DNA of 64,000 nt, taken from Pelotomaculum sp. PtaB.Bin104 (GTDB taxonomy: Bacteria > Bacillota > Desulfotomaculia > Desulfotomaculales > Pelotomaculaceae). The stretch covers positions 57,997 to 121,996 of the forward strand of contig MVQL01000134.1 of assembly GCA_002067205.1 (NCBI GenBank). Reading direction: 5' to 3'. The number at the start of each line of letters is the position of its first letter. Within the stretch, counting starts at the first letter, position 1. Made by a program: the position numbers and the translations under genes. Positions 53,431 to 61,825 of this stretch are shown piece after piece. Below the pieces are notes generated by a model that saw only the letters and a list, made by a program, of their open reading frames with translations, searched no databases and was not told where the DNA came from.

Positions 53431-53765
53431 TCGGCCTTGGGCCCCCTGATGTCACTCATGATTTGATTCACGGGAGAAAGGTGGGTGACCTCAGGCACCT
53501 TGTCCTTGATCGCCGCCACGTCACTCAAATCGAATTCCCTGCCCGTGACCAGCTTATTACTCCGCCAGTCTACGAAGATGGCGAATATGTTGGTGCCCAT
53601 CTTTTCCATTTCGGACATTAATACCGCCCTGCCGCCCTGCCCGATGGCCACCACCGCAATCACGGCTGCGATACCGATTACGATTCCCAGGGTAGTTAAA
53701 AAAGAACGCAGCTTACTGGTCATGATCCCTTCCAGGGCTACACTGACGCTCTCCAGCAGGTTCAT
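53425..53765 (-). pseudogene. MacB-type ABC permease N-terminal fragment
   Basis: About 110 residues remain: MNLLESVSVALEGIMTSKLR, SFLTTLGIVIGIAAVIAVVA (first helix), GQGGRAVLMSEMEKMGTNI, typical of MacB/FtsX permease starts with the MacB_PCD domain. It then reads straight into a P47-like protein around NGWDTVF. The three C-terminal helices of the permease are gone. GTG/ATG upstream sequence is otherwise normal, so the hybrid might still be expressed as far as the frameshift. Confidence 0.8.
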
Positions 53766-53985
53766 TTCTATATTATAAACGTATCAAACACGTAATTTAT
53801 TTCAAAATTAATTAGTTAATTTGTTTTTTCTTTTATGTTTTAGACAATTTAGCATCAACTGCTCTGATACCCTCAATAAGGTTTATATAAAATTATGCTA
53901 ATTATGGTAACTTTTCACGAACATCTTTTTAGTGAGTGAATATTTTATAATAGATCTGTACTAATTTTTTTCCGAGGTGATTATA

Positions 53986-54615
53986 ATGTCTTTAACTCCT
54001 ATAGGAATATTTGACCATGTAATTGAATCGGGTGATACTCTTTACCAGTTAGCTCAACGATATAATATATCATTAGACGACATTTCCGCAGTTAACCCTG
54101 AAGTAGACTCCGACAAATTAAAAATCGGACAAAACATTTGTATACCAATAAAAAAGTCAGTGGCTACTGCAAATATTATAGGAGGTCCGTTGAGACCTCA
54201 AATAAGAGGTATAGTAAACTTTTATAATGTATCGGGAGGCACTTGGGTTAGTGTAGAAGTGAATGGACTTCCTCCTTACCAACCGGCCACAAATAAGGAA
54301 AGTCCCATAGGTCCGCATGGTTTTCATATCCATGAATTTGGTAATTGCCAGGTTGGTGATCCCCAAAATCCATTCCAAGCTGCAGGGGAACACTGGAACC
54401 CAACAAACCAACGCCACGGAAACCATGCAGGAGATTTCCCTGTCTTGTTCTCAAACAAGGGATATGCTAGTATGTGCTTCTTTACTAACGCCTTTAAACC
54501 AGAGCAGGTAATAGGCAAATCTGTAATTATTCACTTAAACCCTGATGATTACCGTACTCAACCAGCAGGTAACTCTGGAAAAAGATTAGCTTGTGGAGTA
54601 ATACAAAAAGCTTGA
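53986..54615 (+). CDS. LysM-anchored Cu/Zn superoxide dismutase
   Basis: ATG 53986 follows GAGGTG. Residues ~10-60 form a LysM module (VIESGDTLYQLAQRYNISLD, KIGQNICIP). The rest is a Cu/Zn SOD: GFHIHEFGNC (copper His), AGEHWNP (bridging His), HGNHAGDFPVLFSNKGYA (zinc His/Asp), SVIIHLNPDDY (copper His) and GNSGKRLACGVI (active-site Arg and disulfide Cys). All metal ligands seem present. No signal peptide is visible, so the LysM may bind spore or wall peptidoglycan after release. Oxidative-stress defence at the envelope is inferred. Confidence 0.9.
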   Translation: MSLTPIGIFDHVIESGDTLYQLAQRYNISLDDISAVNPEVDSDKLKIGQNICIPIKKSVATANIIGGPLRPQIRGIVNFYNVSGGTWVSVEVNGLPPYQPATNKESPIGPHGFHIHEFGNCQVGDPQNPFQAAGEHWNPTNQRHGNHAGDFPVLFSNKGYASMCFFTNAFKPEQVIGKSVIIHLNPDDYRTQPAGNSGKRLACGVIQKA

Positions 54616-54639
54616 ATTTTTACCAAATTAAAGTTCAAA

Positions 54640-54662
54640 ACCACTTCGGTGGTTTTTTTACG
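54640..54662 (+). terminator. Rho-independent terminator after SOD
   Basis: AAACCAC and GTGGTTT pair around TTCG, followed by a run of seven T. Confidence 0.85.
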
Positions 54663-54689
54663 GCAGAACACTAGCTTTTATGCACCAGA

Positions 54690-54832
54690 CAACGCCATTG
54701 AAAATGCCGTCCTAGCACCGGCTGCTCTTTTACCGCCTTTATGTTTTTAAAACCAAATTCACGGGCTGCTGCCCGAGCCTGCTTCTCAATGAGTGGTAAT
54801 CCCAGTTCTTCAGATAAAGCACGGGACAGTGG
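54690..54832 (-). pseudogene. Fragment of a second NadR-like ATPase
   Basis: This stretch aligns throughout with 19785-19922, part of the intact NadR-like gene: GCCATTGAAA, CCGGCTGCTCTTTT, AACCAAATTCACGGGCTGCT and GGTAATCCCAGTT are shared, with scattered substitutions. On the minus strand it covers LSEELGLPLIEKQARAAARE-like sequence. Only ~140 bp remain, without Walker A start or C-terminus. Confidence 0.9.
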
Positions 54833-54916
54833 GAGTTACTCAGAACAAAAACAACTGGGAATTAAAGCTGGCAAGCTGCCAGACAAGAGACAGCAGATAT
54901 TTTTCCTCTAAATCCC

Positions 54917-56146
54917 TTGCAGGCTAATTCAATAAGAGAACGAATTAATGAACGTAACGAAGAACATGCAAGAGAAAAGGAACTAAAAGCATCCATGATT
55001 TCATTTAACGATATTAATATCATAACAGTTTTAATTGCCGGTATTTTTCTGATACCCATACTGGCAGGTATGCTGCACCCATTTTCAAGCAATAGAATAC
55101 GGTACTCGCTGGTTTCAATGCTCAATAGTATGGTGCTTCTTTTAGGGATTATCCTTGCGGTCTATTTTGCCAGGTTGATTTTTTCCGACAATAGTAACAT
55201 TTTTTTAACCAGTCTATATAAATTTATTCCGTCAATCAGGGGTATGCTCTCCGGGCAAGATCTATGGGCCTATATTATTGCCATACTCTTTCTTCTATTA
55301 GTGATCATTAGTATTTTGCAGCTTCTGACAAGTCCCCTTTATAGGTATGCCATTTTTCCTTTATCAAACAGGATTTCATCCGCAGTCAATTCGATGAACT
55401 TTATTGTGAAGCGGTTAATCGGCGGAGTATGGCAGCTCCCCAGATCTGTTTTCCTGGTTTTCGCTTTTTCGCTGCTGCTTAATTTTTATACCAGTTTCAA
55501 CAATAACGTCTTCCTGGGCGAATATATCAATAATTCCGCTGCATATCAGCTTATTTACAAAAATGCCCTGCATCCGCTATTAAGTACCAGTATTGCAAAA
55601 CAAATACCTGTCCTCTTTAATGATTCATTTAAGAAAACTTTTGAGAGAAAATTACGGGTAATAGAATATTTTAACGGTACCACACTTGATGAAGCAGTTA
55701 AGTCAACCCCTGAAATAGACAATACCGCAAGACATGTCGTCGGAACCGAAAATAATAATAAAAAGAAGGCCTTCCTGCTATATAAATGGATCAGTAAAAA
55801 TGTTAAATATGATCACAATAAGGCGAAAGCATTAGCCGTAAACCACCTTTCCGGAGTTGATTCGGGGTCGATAGTTGCCTATAACTCAAGAAAGGGCGTG
55901 TGCTTTGATTATTCAAGTCTCTATGTGTCAATGTGCCGTGCTGTGGGGTTAAAAGTCCGCTTTGTCACAGGACTCAGCTATAGTGGCACAGCATGGGGTG
56001 ATCATGCCTGGAATCAGGTCTATTACCCGGAGGAGAAGAGATGGATAAATGTTGACACAACATTTGGAAGCTCGGGCTATAATTATTTTGACAATCCGGA
56101 TTTTTCCGTGGACCATAGGTATGACAACATTCAGGGCGAGTGGTAG
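54917..56146 (+). CDS. Membrane protein with transglutaminase-like domain
   Basis: The product has a charged N-terminus, five or so hydrophobic segments (about 30-190) and a C-terminal transglutaminase core with the catalytic triad: KGVCFDYSSLYVSMCRAVGL (Cys), GDHAWNQVYYP (His), WINVDTTFGS (Asp). Such domains act as proteases or peptide-bond-modifying enzymes. TTG 54917 has no ribosome site, and open coding-like sequence (QAARQETADIFPLNP) continues upstream to a TAA near 54864. The N-terminus was probably truncated when the NadR-like fragment came to lie beside it. Confidence 0.8.
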   Translation: MQANSIRERINERNEEHAREKELKASMISFNDINIITVLIAGIFLIPILAGMLHPFSSNRIRYSLVSMLNSMVLLLGIILAVYFARLIFSDNSNIFLTSLYKFIPSIRGMLSGQDLWAYIIAILFLLLVIISILQLLTSPLYRYAIFPLSNRISSAVNSMNFIVKRLIGGVWQLPRSVFLVFAFSLLLNFYTSFNNNVFLGEYINNSAAYQLIYKNALHPLLSTSIAKQIPVLFNDSFKKTFERKLRVIEYFNGTTLDEAVKSTPEIDNTARHVVGTENNNKKKAFLLYKWISKNVKYDHNKAKALAVNHLSGVDSGSIVAYNSRKGVCFDYSSLYVSMCRAVGLKVRFVTGLSYSGTAWGDHAWNQVYYPEEKRWINVDTTFGSSGYNYFDNPDFSVDHRYDNIQGEW

Positions 56147-56187
56147 CCAGGAAGGTAAAATCTAAGTCAGAACGAGCCTCCCTATCT

Positions 56188-56266
56188 TTTTGTGGCGGTC
56201 TCCAACCAGTTAGCCGGAGCCAGCCTATAGAAAATACAACGACCGGCAAGATTTACCGGTCATTTA
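56188..56266 (+). repeat. Intergenic double-hairpin repeat, copy 2
   Basis: TTTTTGTGGCGGTCTCC...GGAGCC followed by GACCGGCAAGATTTACCGGTC; the same two stems as at 47333-47392. It directly follows the transglutaminase gene. Confidence 0.55.
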
Positions 56267-56320
56267 CATTGTCAGTTCGTTATTCATGCCCAATCAGCCG
56301 GAGGTATAATAATAATATGT

Positions 56321-56605
56321 TTACAAGTTATTTTTTTCATTATCACCAGACTTATAATCAGCAACAAAATCCGTATATTCATGACTTAATTTTATGGCAT
56401 CATTTATACTAACCCCACGCTGGGCATACTTAACAATATTCTCCAGCTGGTTCAAGTTTAATTCTTTAAATTGTTCCATGTCGCAATCGCCATAGGTGTC
56501 TTTAATCTTTTGTAATGCATTTTCTTTTTCTTGTATCAATTTAGCCTCCTCTGGGCTAAGTAGTGTAACTTTGCCGAAACCCAATGTAAAATCAACTAAC
56601 TTCAC
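56321..56605 (-). CDS. Hypothetical helical protein, 94 aa
   Basis: ATG 56605 follows GGGAGTTGG. The product is soluble and mostly helical (LLSPEEAKLIQEKENALQKI, LNLNQLENIVKYAQRGVSIN, AIKLSHEYTDFVADYKSG). It looks like a DUF-type small cytosolic protein; the family is not recognised. Real-gene status is supported by coding bias and the ribosome site. Confidence 0.6.
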   Translation of the reverse strand: MKLVDFTLGFGKVTLLSPEEAKLIQEKENALQKIKDTYGDCDMEQFKELNLNQLENIVKYAQRGVSINDAIKLSHEYTDFVADYKSGDNEKNNL

Positions 56606-56831
56606 TTTTCACCAACTCCCTTCGGTACAATTCTATCACATCAAGTAATTATAACATATCAAAGCGACCTCTTTTTGCCGGCCGGCCTCCTCGACAACTT
56701 AACCTGGCATTGCTGATAAGGTCCCTTCTAATCAAATCCATATGATAAGCAGGAGGGGTATCAACGCCCGGCCATGGTAAAGAAGAATCTACCAGCTAAA
56801 TAAGCCCGTGTCGATTAAAGGACTTTCCCTA

Positions 56832-57122
56832 TCAAAGGAGATTAATCCAATGCTCATTCAGCAAGATCGTATTGGACAACGGTATCGTGCCCCTCGAAGT
56901 AAATTGATGCCCCGGAAAGTCGGATACGATGGGCCGTACTTCTTTCTTAGTCCCTTGCATGGCTTCGAGTATTGACTTTTGGACTTTAAATGTGATCCTA
57001 TGAAAGTTATCAAAAATTGCTCTTTGGTAAGGGAGCGTTGAATATATACGGTCCATAACATTGATACCAATACCAATAATTAAAATTAGAACGAGCGTTA
57101 TTAAAACAACTCGTCTTGCCAC
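56832..57122 (-). CDS. Hypothetical single-pass membrane protein, 96 aa
   Basis: GTG 57122 (AGGGGTGATG upstream) opens a frame with one N-terminal helix (VVLITLVLILIIGIGINVMD) and a polar remainder (FDNFHRITFKVQKSILEAMQ, TIPLSNTILLNEHWINLL). No family is recognised. It lies 40 bp beyond the SLH pseudogene in the same direction. Confidence 0.5.
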   Translation of the reverse strand: MARRVVLITLVLILIIGIGINVMDRIYSTLPYQRAIFDNFHRITFKVQKSILEAMQGTKKEVRPIVSDFPGHQFTSRGTIPLSNTILLNEHWINLL

Positions 57123-57161
57123 ACCATCACCCCTTTATTTAAGCCGTTTAGTGGCGAAGTC

Positions 57162-57510
57162 TTAACTTATGGTTTGAAACAGCGCAGTGCATGCAGCTGA
57201 GGTTACACCTGTCGATTTCACGGCCCGCAGGCGGGGCGCCGCCCTGCTGGTCACCAGCGAGGCCAGTTCGGCCCAGGTAGCGTTGTCGGCAGGTCTGAAA
57301 AGGCTGTTTTCGTCCCCCCGCATCAAGCCCAGACCGCCGGCTATGGCCACATAATTGCGAAATTCATCAGACGCCTGCCCGGAGTCGCCAGCGTTTAGTT
57401 CGATCTTTACCGGCATCTCGGCAATTTCACCGTAGCCCAGCGCCCGCGCACACTCCCGTGGTTAACAGTAGTGACAACAATCCCACCGTAACGCAAGCAA
57501 ATCTTTTCAT
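57162..57510 (-). pseudogene. S-layer-homology (SLH) protein remnant
   Basis: ATG 57510 starts a signal peptide (MKRFACVTVGLLSLLLTTGV) that meets a stop in its own frame; one base shift away the sequence continues LGYGEIAEMPVKIELNAGDS and an SLH motif (YVAIAGGLGLMRGDENSLFR, ADNATWAELASLVT). Only one SLH repeat is present where three are usual, so the gene is truncated as well as frameshifted. Confidence 0.75.
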
Positions 57511-57549
57511 TATGAACCCCTCCCCGGTTTTCCCGATATGATAATATTT

Positions 57550-57625
57550 TAAGACCAATAGGTCATGCTTGCCGGGCAGCATGATCGTCTGCGTCCCAGA
57601 CCTCAAACTCAATCCAGCGCTTCAA
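57550..57625 (-). pseudogene. Fragment of a DUF4424-like gene
   Basis: AGCATGATCGTCTGCGTCCCAGACC...CAATCCAG matches 58200-58239 with one mismatch over ~40 bases. On the minus strand it reads RWIEFEVWDADDHA, the same peptide as near the C-terminus of the 58041-59408 protein. A small leftover of a former duplicate. Confidence 0.85.
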
Positions 57626-57732
57626 ACCTGCATGTTAATATAGCCAAGCGTCAGACCTTAAAGGTATTTAGAGCGTTCTGCCGACACCGCCAAATCTAAA
57701 GAAGCAGCAGGCCTTTTTTAACCGCATCAATA

Positions 57733-57909
57733 TTAAAAAACAACATATCTTAAAGCGGCAACAATAGAACAAACCGCGAGCCATAATAATAAAACGACAA
57801 TAATATACTTTAGAATCTCCAAGACAACATCCTGATCAGCTTTTAGTATCCTGTAAACAAGATAAAACAAGCCGACGGCTATAATAATAAGAATGATTGA
57901 ATATAACAA
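57733..57909 (-). CDS. Small two-helix membrane protein, 58 aa
   Basis: TTG 57909, eight or so bases after AGGGGGGCAG, opens a frame LLYSIILIIIAVGLFYLVYR, ILKADQDVVLEILKY, IIVVLLLWLAVCSIVAALR, ending at TAA 57733. Two hydrophobic helices are joined by a short charged loop, a sensible small membrane protein. The family is not recognised. Confidence 0.55.
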   Translation of the reverse strand: MLYSIILIIIAVGLFYLVYRILKADQDVVLEILKYIIVVLLLWLAVCSIVAALRYVVF

Positions 57910-58040
57910 TACTTTACTGCCCCCCTAAACATAACATAATTTTCTCACTTTCATAAAATGATAATGCGCCGTGGCTAGAATGGTCGGAATCGAAAACCCA
58001 TTAGCTTAAAGCTAACCCCCGCGCATGTTACTAAAAAAGT

Positions 58041-59408
58041 CTACCCCGAGAAATGCCGTGATCTTCGCCACGCCACCGCCGCTGCGACCATAGCGCACAT
58101 TCCCAGCGGAGCGAACAGCCACTTGGAATTAATCGTGCGGGCGGATGCAATCACCTGTGGGACAGCGTCACCTGACCGGTAAGTGACCGCCTGCCGGTCA
58201 GCATGATCGTCCGCGTCCCAGACCTCAAACTCAATCCAGTACTGTTTGCCCGGCTCCAGGGACAGGCCGTAGGCAAGCTCATCATCGTAAGTAGCCTGCA
58301 GGAAACGCCGCCGGTCGGAAAGGTCGATGATTTTCTTCCCGTTTTCCTCGCGGATAACTCTGATCTCCCAGAACGTAAAGTCGGCGTTAGGGTCGCGAAC
58401 CTTCGCCGAAACCCGGTAAAAATCCCCGCTTTCGTTCTTCACCTCCACCGCGCTGATGGTCGGCGGCTCCTGCTTGATGGCTCCGGCCGGCAGGCGGCTG
58501 GCGACAAACTGGGCGGTGAACGGGTCGTTGGCGGCAACCGCCGCATTGTATACGGCACGGATTTCTGCTTCACCCGCACCGGCGAGTTCCGCTAACTTGC
58601 CTTCCAGCTCAGTGAATAAATTGATCTTCCCGTTAATCTTTTCCTTGGTATCATCCGAAGCGTTATTAAGGAAACCAGCGCTGTAATGATAATTGTCGAA
58701 TGTTATCTCCAGGTCGTAAGACGGTTCAAAATTTTCCCGTTCAAAGACCAGTGTGTTGCCCGCAAACCGGTAGCAGTTTGGGTACAGGCGGTTAATCTGG
58801 TACGGCTTGATTTCCCCCAGGTCGAAAGTTACCCGCGCGTGCCCGACGGGGTCCTTCCAAAACGCCCCCGTGCGCAGGATATAACCAGCCACGACTTCCC
58901 CGTTGGAGTAGAACAGATTTTTCACCCGGTAGGTATTGCGCACCTGCCGGGTCTCCCCGGCTTGAAATGGCACGGTGAAGGTATACCAGCGGTCGTACTC
59001 CGTTCCAGGGGGAAGCGCGATATGGGCCGGTACGCTCCCGTTTTCGGTTTTTACCGCCGTTGACTGCCCGTCGATGAAGGCCTTAAAATCCCGCAATTCC
59101 ATAGCGCCAGACTGCACTTCCGATTCAACGGATACTTTTTGACTCGCCGGGAAGCCCATGAGCACATCTTTCGCCGCGCCATCGTTGTAGAAAGTAAAGT
59201 CACAGGTCACTTCCGCCGTCGTACCGTTTTCCAGGAGCTTAACTTTGACGTCTTCGTCCGTCATTACCACCGCCGCGTCCGCCAGGGGATAAACCCCGTC
59301 CGGCGCCCGCCCGAGGCTGGCGTCGTCAGCAAGCACGGGCATTGACCGGAGCCAAAGCAAGATCCCAATAAATGAGACCAAGATTATATACCGAAATTGA
59401 TTTGTCAC
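58041..59408 (-). CDS. Secreted, membrane-anchored DUF4424-like protein
   Basis: The 455-residue protein has a signal peptide (RYIILVSFIGILLWLRSMPV, cleavage near LADDAS), a beta-rich ectodomain (about 30-230; VKLLENGTTAEVTCDFTFYN, VLMGFPASQKV, AGETRQVRNTYRV) as in DUF4424 proteins, a helical segment with KINGKINLFTELEGKLAELA, a fibronectin-like beta domain (about 320-420) and a C-terminal helix (LFAPLGMCAMVAAAVAW) followed by Arg residues. It should sit outside the membrane with a C-terminal anchor. Function unknown. Confidence 0.8.
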   Translation of the reverse strand: MTNQFRYIILVSFIGILLWLRSMPVLADDASLGRAPDGVYPLADAAVVMTDEDVKVKLLENGTTAEVTCDFTFYNDGAAKDVLMGFPASQKVSVESEVQSGAMELRDFKAFIDGQSTAVKTENGSVPAHIALPPGTEYDRWYTFTVPFQAGETRQVRNTYRVKNLFYSNGEVVAGYILRTGAFWKDPVGHARVTFDLGEIKPYQINRLYPNCYRFAGNTLVFERENFEPSYDLEITFDNYHYSAGFLNNASDDTKEKINGKINLFTELEGKLAELAGAGEAEIRAVYNAAVAANDPFTAQFVASRLPAGAIKQEPPTISAVEVKNESGDFYRVSAKVRDPNADFTFWEIRVIREENGKKIIDLSDRRRFLQATYDDELAYGLSLEPGKQYWIEFEVWDADDHADRQAVTYRSGDAVPQVIASARTINSKWLFAPLGMCAMVAAAVAWRRSRHFSG

Positions 59409-59471
59409 TCTAACCCCTCCCCATCAAATGCTGAAAACCTGTTTATTTTTATTTATGGATGTGCAAGATAT

Positions 59472-59519
59472 CTACTTAATCACGTAAAAATGGTGGATCT
59501 TTTGGTTGTGATTAATCAT
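59472..59519 (-). pseudogene. DUF1287 gene start, 15-codon remnant
   Basis: ATGATTAATCACAACC followed by AAAAGATC reads MINHNQKIHHFYVIK before TAG, matching MINHNRKLRRIFTL at the start of the intact DUF1287 gene (61593). It overlaps the stop of the lipoprotein gene (TTATGATTAA) exactly as the corresponding remnant does at 61586-61593. Confidence 0.7.
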
Positions 59520-60501
59520 AACCACCCCTCGCTGGCGGCAGTTTTTTGTACTCTTCCTTTGACTCAATGAGATTGCGGATGTGCGTAACCAGTTCCCTCA
59601 ATTTGTCGGCGTCAATGTTTTGGTTGGTAATCTCATCGTCCCAGGAAAGCTCTTTAATTTCGGAACCGTGCCGCACCTGAAAATAATAACTGTTATAAGG
59701 CGTGATCATTCCTACCTCCGTTCCGACGGGCACGGTAAAAACGTCCGGATAAGTAAAGAAATTAATCTCATTCATTTTATTGTAGATTGAATTAAGTTCT
59801 TCACTAGTTAACTCCATTTTTGTGGTAATGGGAGGGTCTAAAATCATATCTTTAGTATAGATCCCTTCAAACGTGTTTAAAATATTTTTTGCGCCCACAC
59901 CGTACTTTAAAATCAGGTTGAAATTATTTTCATCTAACGAAGCTGTCTCATCCTCAGATGCCGCAGTGTTATCAATTCCTACCGTTATAAGATAGTTGTT
60001 TACCTTTTCAATTATAGTTTGATCTAGCTCTTGACTTTTCCCCAGTCTATGATAATTTAAAATCCTTTCGTGGTACTCTGCGGGGAAGATTTGTTGTACA
60101 CTCGGCCACCAGCCTGAGCCATCACCAGGCCGGTGGTCACCGGTGACAGTGAAACTGCCGTTTTCTTCCTTCAAAATAAGCGCTAGTGGGAAGTTACTTG
60201 CGCTGCGTGGGCCGATGCCGACGCTCGGGTCAACCCCGTACTCTTCAATCCGCGCCCACATGTAGGCTACTTTTTCACTCCCGTTCCCGGATAACCCAAA
60301 AAGGTCATAGGCTGCAAACGTTTTCACTCCCGGGGGAGGAGGAATGGGAAAAACCTTGTTTTCCAGGTATTCGGTGATCGCCTGGTCCATTGAAATCACC
60401 ACTTCTTTTCCCTGGTTATTGGGCGGCTCCTTTTTTTCTACGGCACAGCCGGCTACCATGATGATTAAAGATAGGACAATAATAAAATGGGATATTTTCA
60501 C
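59512..60501 (-). CDS. Lipoprotein of unknown function
   Basis: GTG 60501 follows AAAGGAGG; the longer frame from 60552 includes that site. Residues 1-19 are a lipoprotein signal (ISHFIIVLSLIIMVAGCAVE, lipobox VAGC). The mature ~310 residues are soluble (EEYGVDPSVGIGPRSASNFP, DHRPGDGSGWWPSVQQIFP, a second domain from ~200). The middle contains a beta-lactamase-inhibitor-like or DUF-type fold that I cannot name. It was part of a duplicated lipoprotein-DUF1287 unit. Confidence 0.75.
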   Translation of the reverse strand: MKISHFIIVLSLIIMVAGCAVEKKEPPNNQGKEVVISMDQAITEYLENKVFPIPPPPGVKTFAAYDLFGLSGNGSEKVAYMWARIEEYGVDPSVGIGPRSASNFPLALILKEENGSFTVTGDHRPGDGSGWWPSVQQIFPAEYHERILNYHRLGKSQELDQTIIEKVNNYLITVGIDNTAASEDETASLDENNFNLILKYGVGAKNILNTFEGIYTKDMILDPPITTKMELTSEELNSIYNKMNEINFFTYPDVFTVPVGTEVGMITPYNSYYFQVRHGSEIKELSWDDEITNQNIDADKLRELVTHIRNLIESKEEYKKLPPARGGYD

Positions 60502-60553
60502 TGGCGGCCTCCTTTCATTAAAATGTATAAATAAATAGTGATTATCCTCCATT

Positions 60554-60672
60554 CTAGTCTTTTAACCGCAATTCGCAAGAAGGGCAAAATTCATCCTCAA
60601 GAGAGACCTTAAAACCACACGCCGGGCAGGTTTCTTCGGCTCCTTCTTCTAGCTCTTCTTCAGCTCATAATC
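60554..60672 (-). pseudogene. Zinc-ribbon protein remnant
   Basis: The minus frame encodes EETCPACGFKVSLEDEFCPS then CELRLKD, a two-knuckle zinc ribbon, preceded by an acidic stretch but no start codon after an in-frame TGA. A neighbouring frame (SYDYELKKS) suggests a frameshift. Probably the tail of a lost small protein. Confidence 0.5.
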
Positions 60673-60876
60673 ATAACTTGCCCCCTGTAATATATTACCA
60701 AAATATTTCATTATCCTTTTACGTTTGCCTGACAAATAGCATTATGTCGGATTAGGGGTACGTGAACTAACGCTTCGCTTGTGTATCATCTGCCAATAGC
60801 CGATTATTATGTCCGGCTAAATCAGTATAACGGCAGCGGACATTACCTATAGCCGCCGTCATCCCAACGGTGATAA

Positions 60877-61593
60877 TCAGCTTGTCTTAGGGTAACGGAA
60901 GTGGTATTTCAGAGGTGAAGGCCAGGTAAGCAGGCCGTTGTCCTCCCGGGTAGTGGGGCCGGCATTATGGATCAGCAAAGGAACACCGTCAGTTCGCCTC
61001 TTGTCCGATACCACTCCCACATGGTCGAAGGGCGGGCCGAACACCACGACGTCGCCGCCCTGCCACTGCTTTAAATTTTCCGCATTCCACGGTATTATCT
61101 CAGTAGTCAGCCGTTCGGCGTATTTTTTGAAAAACGCCTCCTGGTTCGGTACCCGCCGAAAGTCAATGTTGGGCTCCGGCGCGCCTTTCACCCGGGGATA
61201 ATCACCCGGATGCTCCCGTATATCGCGGTCCATCATCCCCTTTAAGTCATAGCCGGCGTTTTGCAGCGCCCGCCAGATCACGTCGGTGCACACGCCTTCG
61301 TTTGAGGGCGGATATCCCCCGGCGTAGTAAGCGTCCTTGTATAGGGGCTTCGCCTCCAGATCTTTGAGCGCCCCCTGCACAATGTCGTCCAGATCGTAAA
61401 CGCCGTCACCGTCCTTGTCGCTGTCCAGCACAACCTTTTCGACAACGCAAGGTGGTTCAACTAACCCGCGCAAATCCAAACGGGGGCGACTAAAACCGTG
61501 GTATCGCCACTCAACAAAACCAAATAGCAATAACGCGGCAATAATGAATAATAGGGTAAAAATACGGCGAAGCTTCCGGTTGTGATTAATCAT
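60877..61593 (-). CDS. DUF1287 family exported protein
   Basis: ATG 61593 follows GAGAGGTG. An N-terminal helix (IFTLLFIIAALLLFGFVEW) precedes a DUF1287 domain: DKDGDGVYDLDDIVQGAL, GGYPPSNEGVCTDVIWRALQNAGYD (conserved Cys), WQGGDVVVFGPPFDHVGVVS (conserved His) and PLLIHNAGPTTRED. The Cys/His pattern resembles NlpC/P60-type papain-fold hydrolases, so cell-wall peptidase activity is plausible. It is a periplasm-facing, membrane-anchored protein. Confidence 0.88.
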   Translation of the reverse strand: MINHNRKLRRIFTLLFIIAALLLFGFVEWRYHGFSRPRLDLRGLVEPPCVVEKVVLDSDKDGDGVYDLDDIVQGALKDLEAKPLYKDAYYAGGYPPSNEGVCTDVIWRALQNAGYDLKGMMDRDIREHPGDYPRVKGAPEPNIDFRRVPNQEAFFKKYAERLTTEIIPWNAENLKQWQGGDVVVFGPPFDHVGVVSDKRRTDGVPLLIHNAGPTTREDNGLLTWPSPLKYHFRYPKTS

Positions 61594-61743
61594 AATCACC
61601 TCTCGCTAGCGAAAGTTTTTTGGAATTTTCCTTTGACTCAACGATAATTGCTGACGTGCTTAATTAGTCCCTCAATAACCCAGCAGCGCCACAACCCCTA
61701 TAACCCTCCAGCCAATTGTTTTTACCCTGCGACATCCTTTCAA
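61586..61743 (-). pseudogene. Remnant of a lipoprotein paralogue
   Basis: Its 3' end reads KLSLARGDYD before TAA 61586, matching KLPPARGGYD at the end of the 59512 lipoprotein; upstream bases (CTTTGACTCAA, TCCCTCAA) also align. The 5' end has LKGCRRVKTIGWRVIGVVAL, a possible signal sequence. The ~300-codon middle is missing. It immediately precedes and overlaps the DUF1287 start. Confidence 0.75.
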
Positions 61744-61825
61744 TTTTAAAATTACCAAGAACCGGTAACATTACATGTTATAGAAACCTCAGCCACAGGC
61801 ACGCATCCGGGAGGTCGTCTGGATT

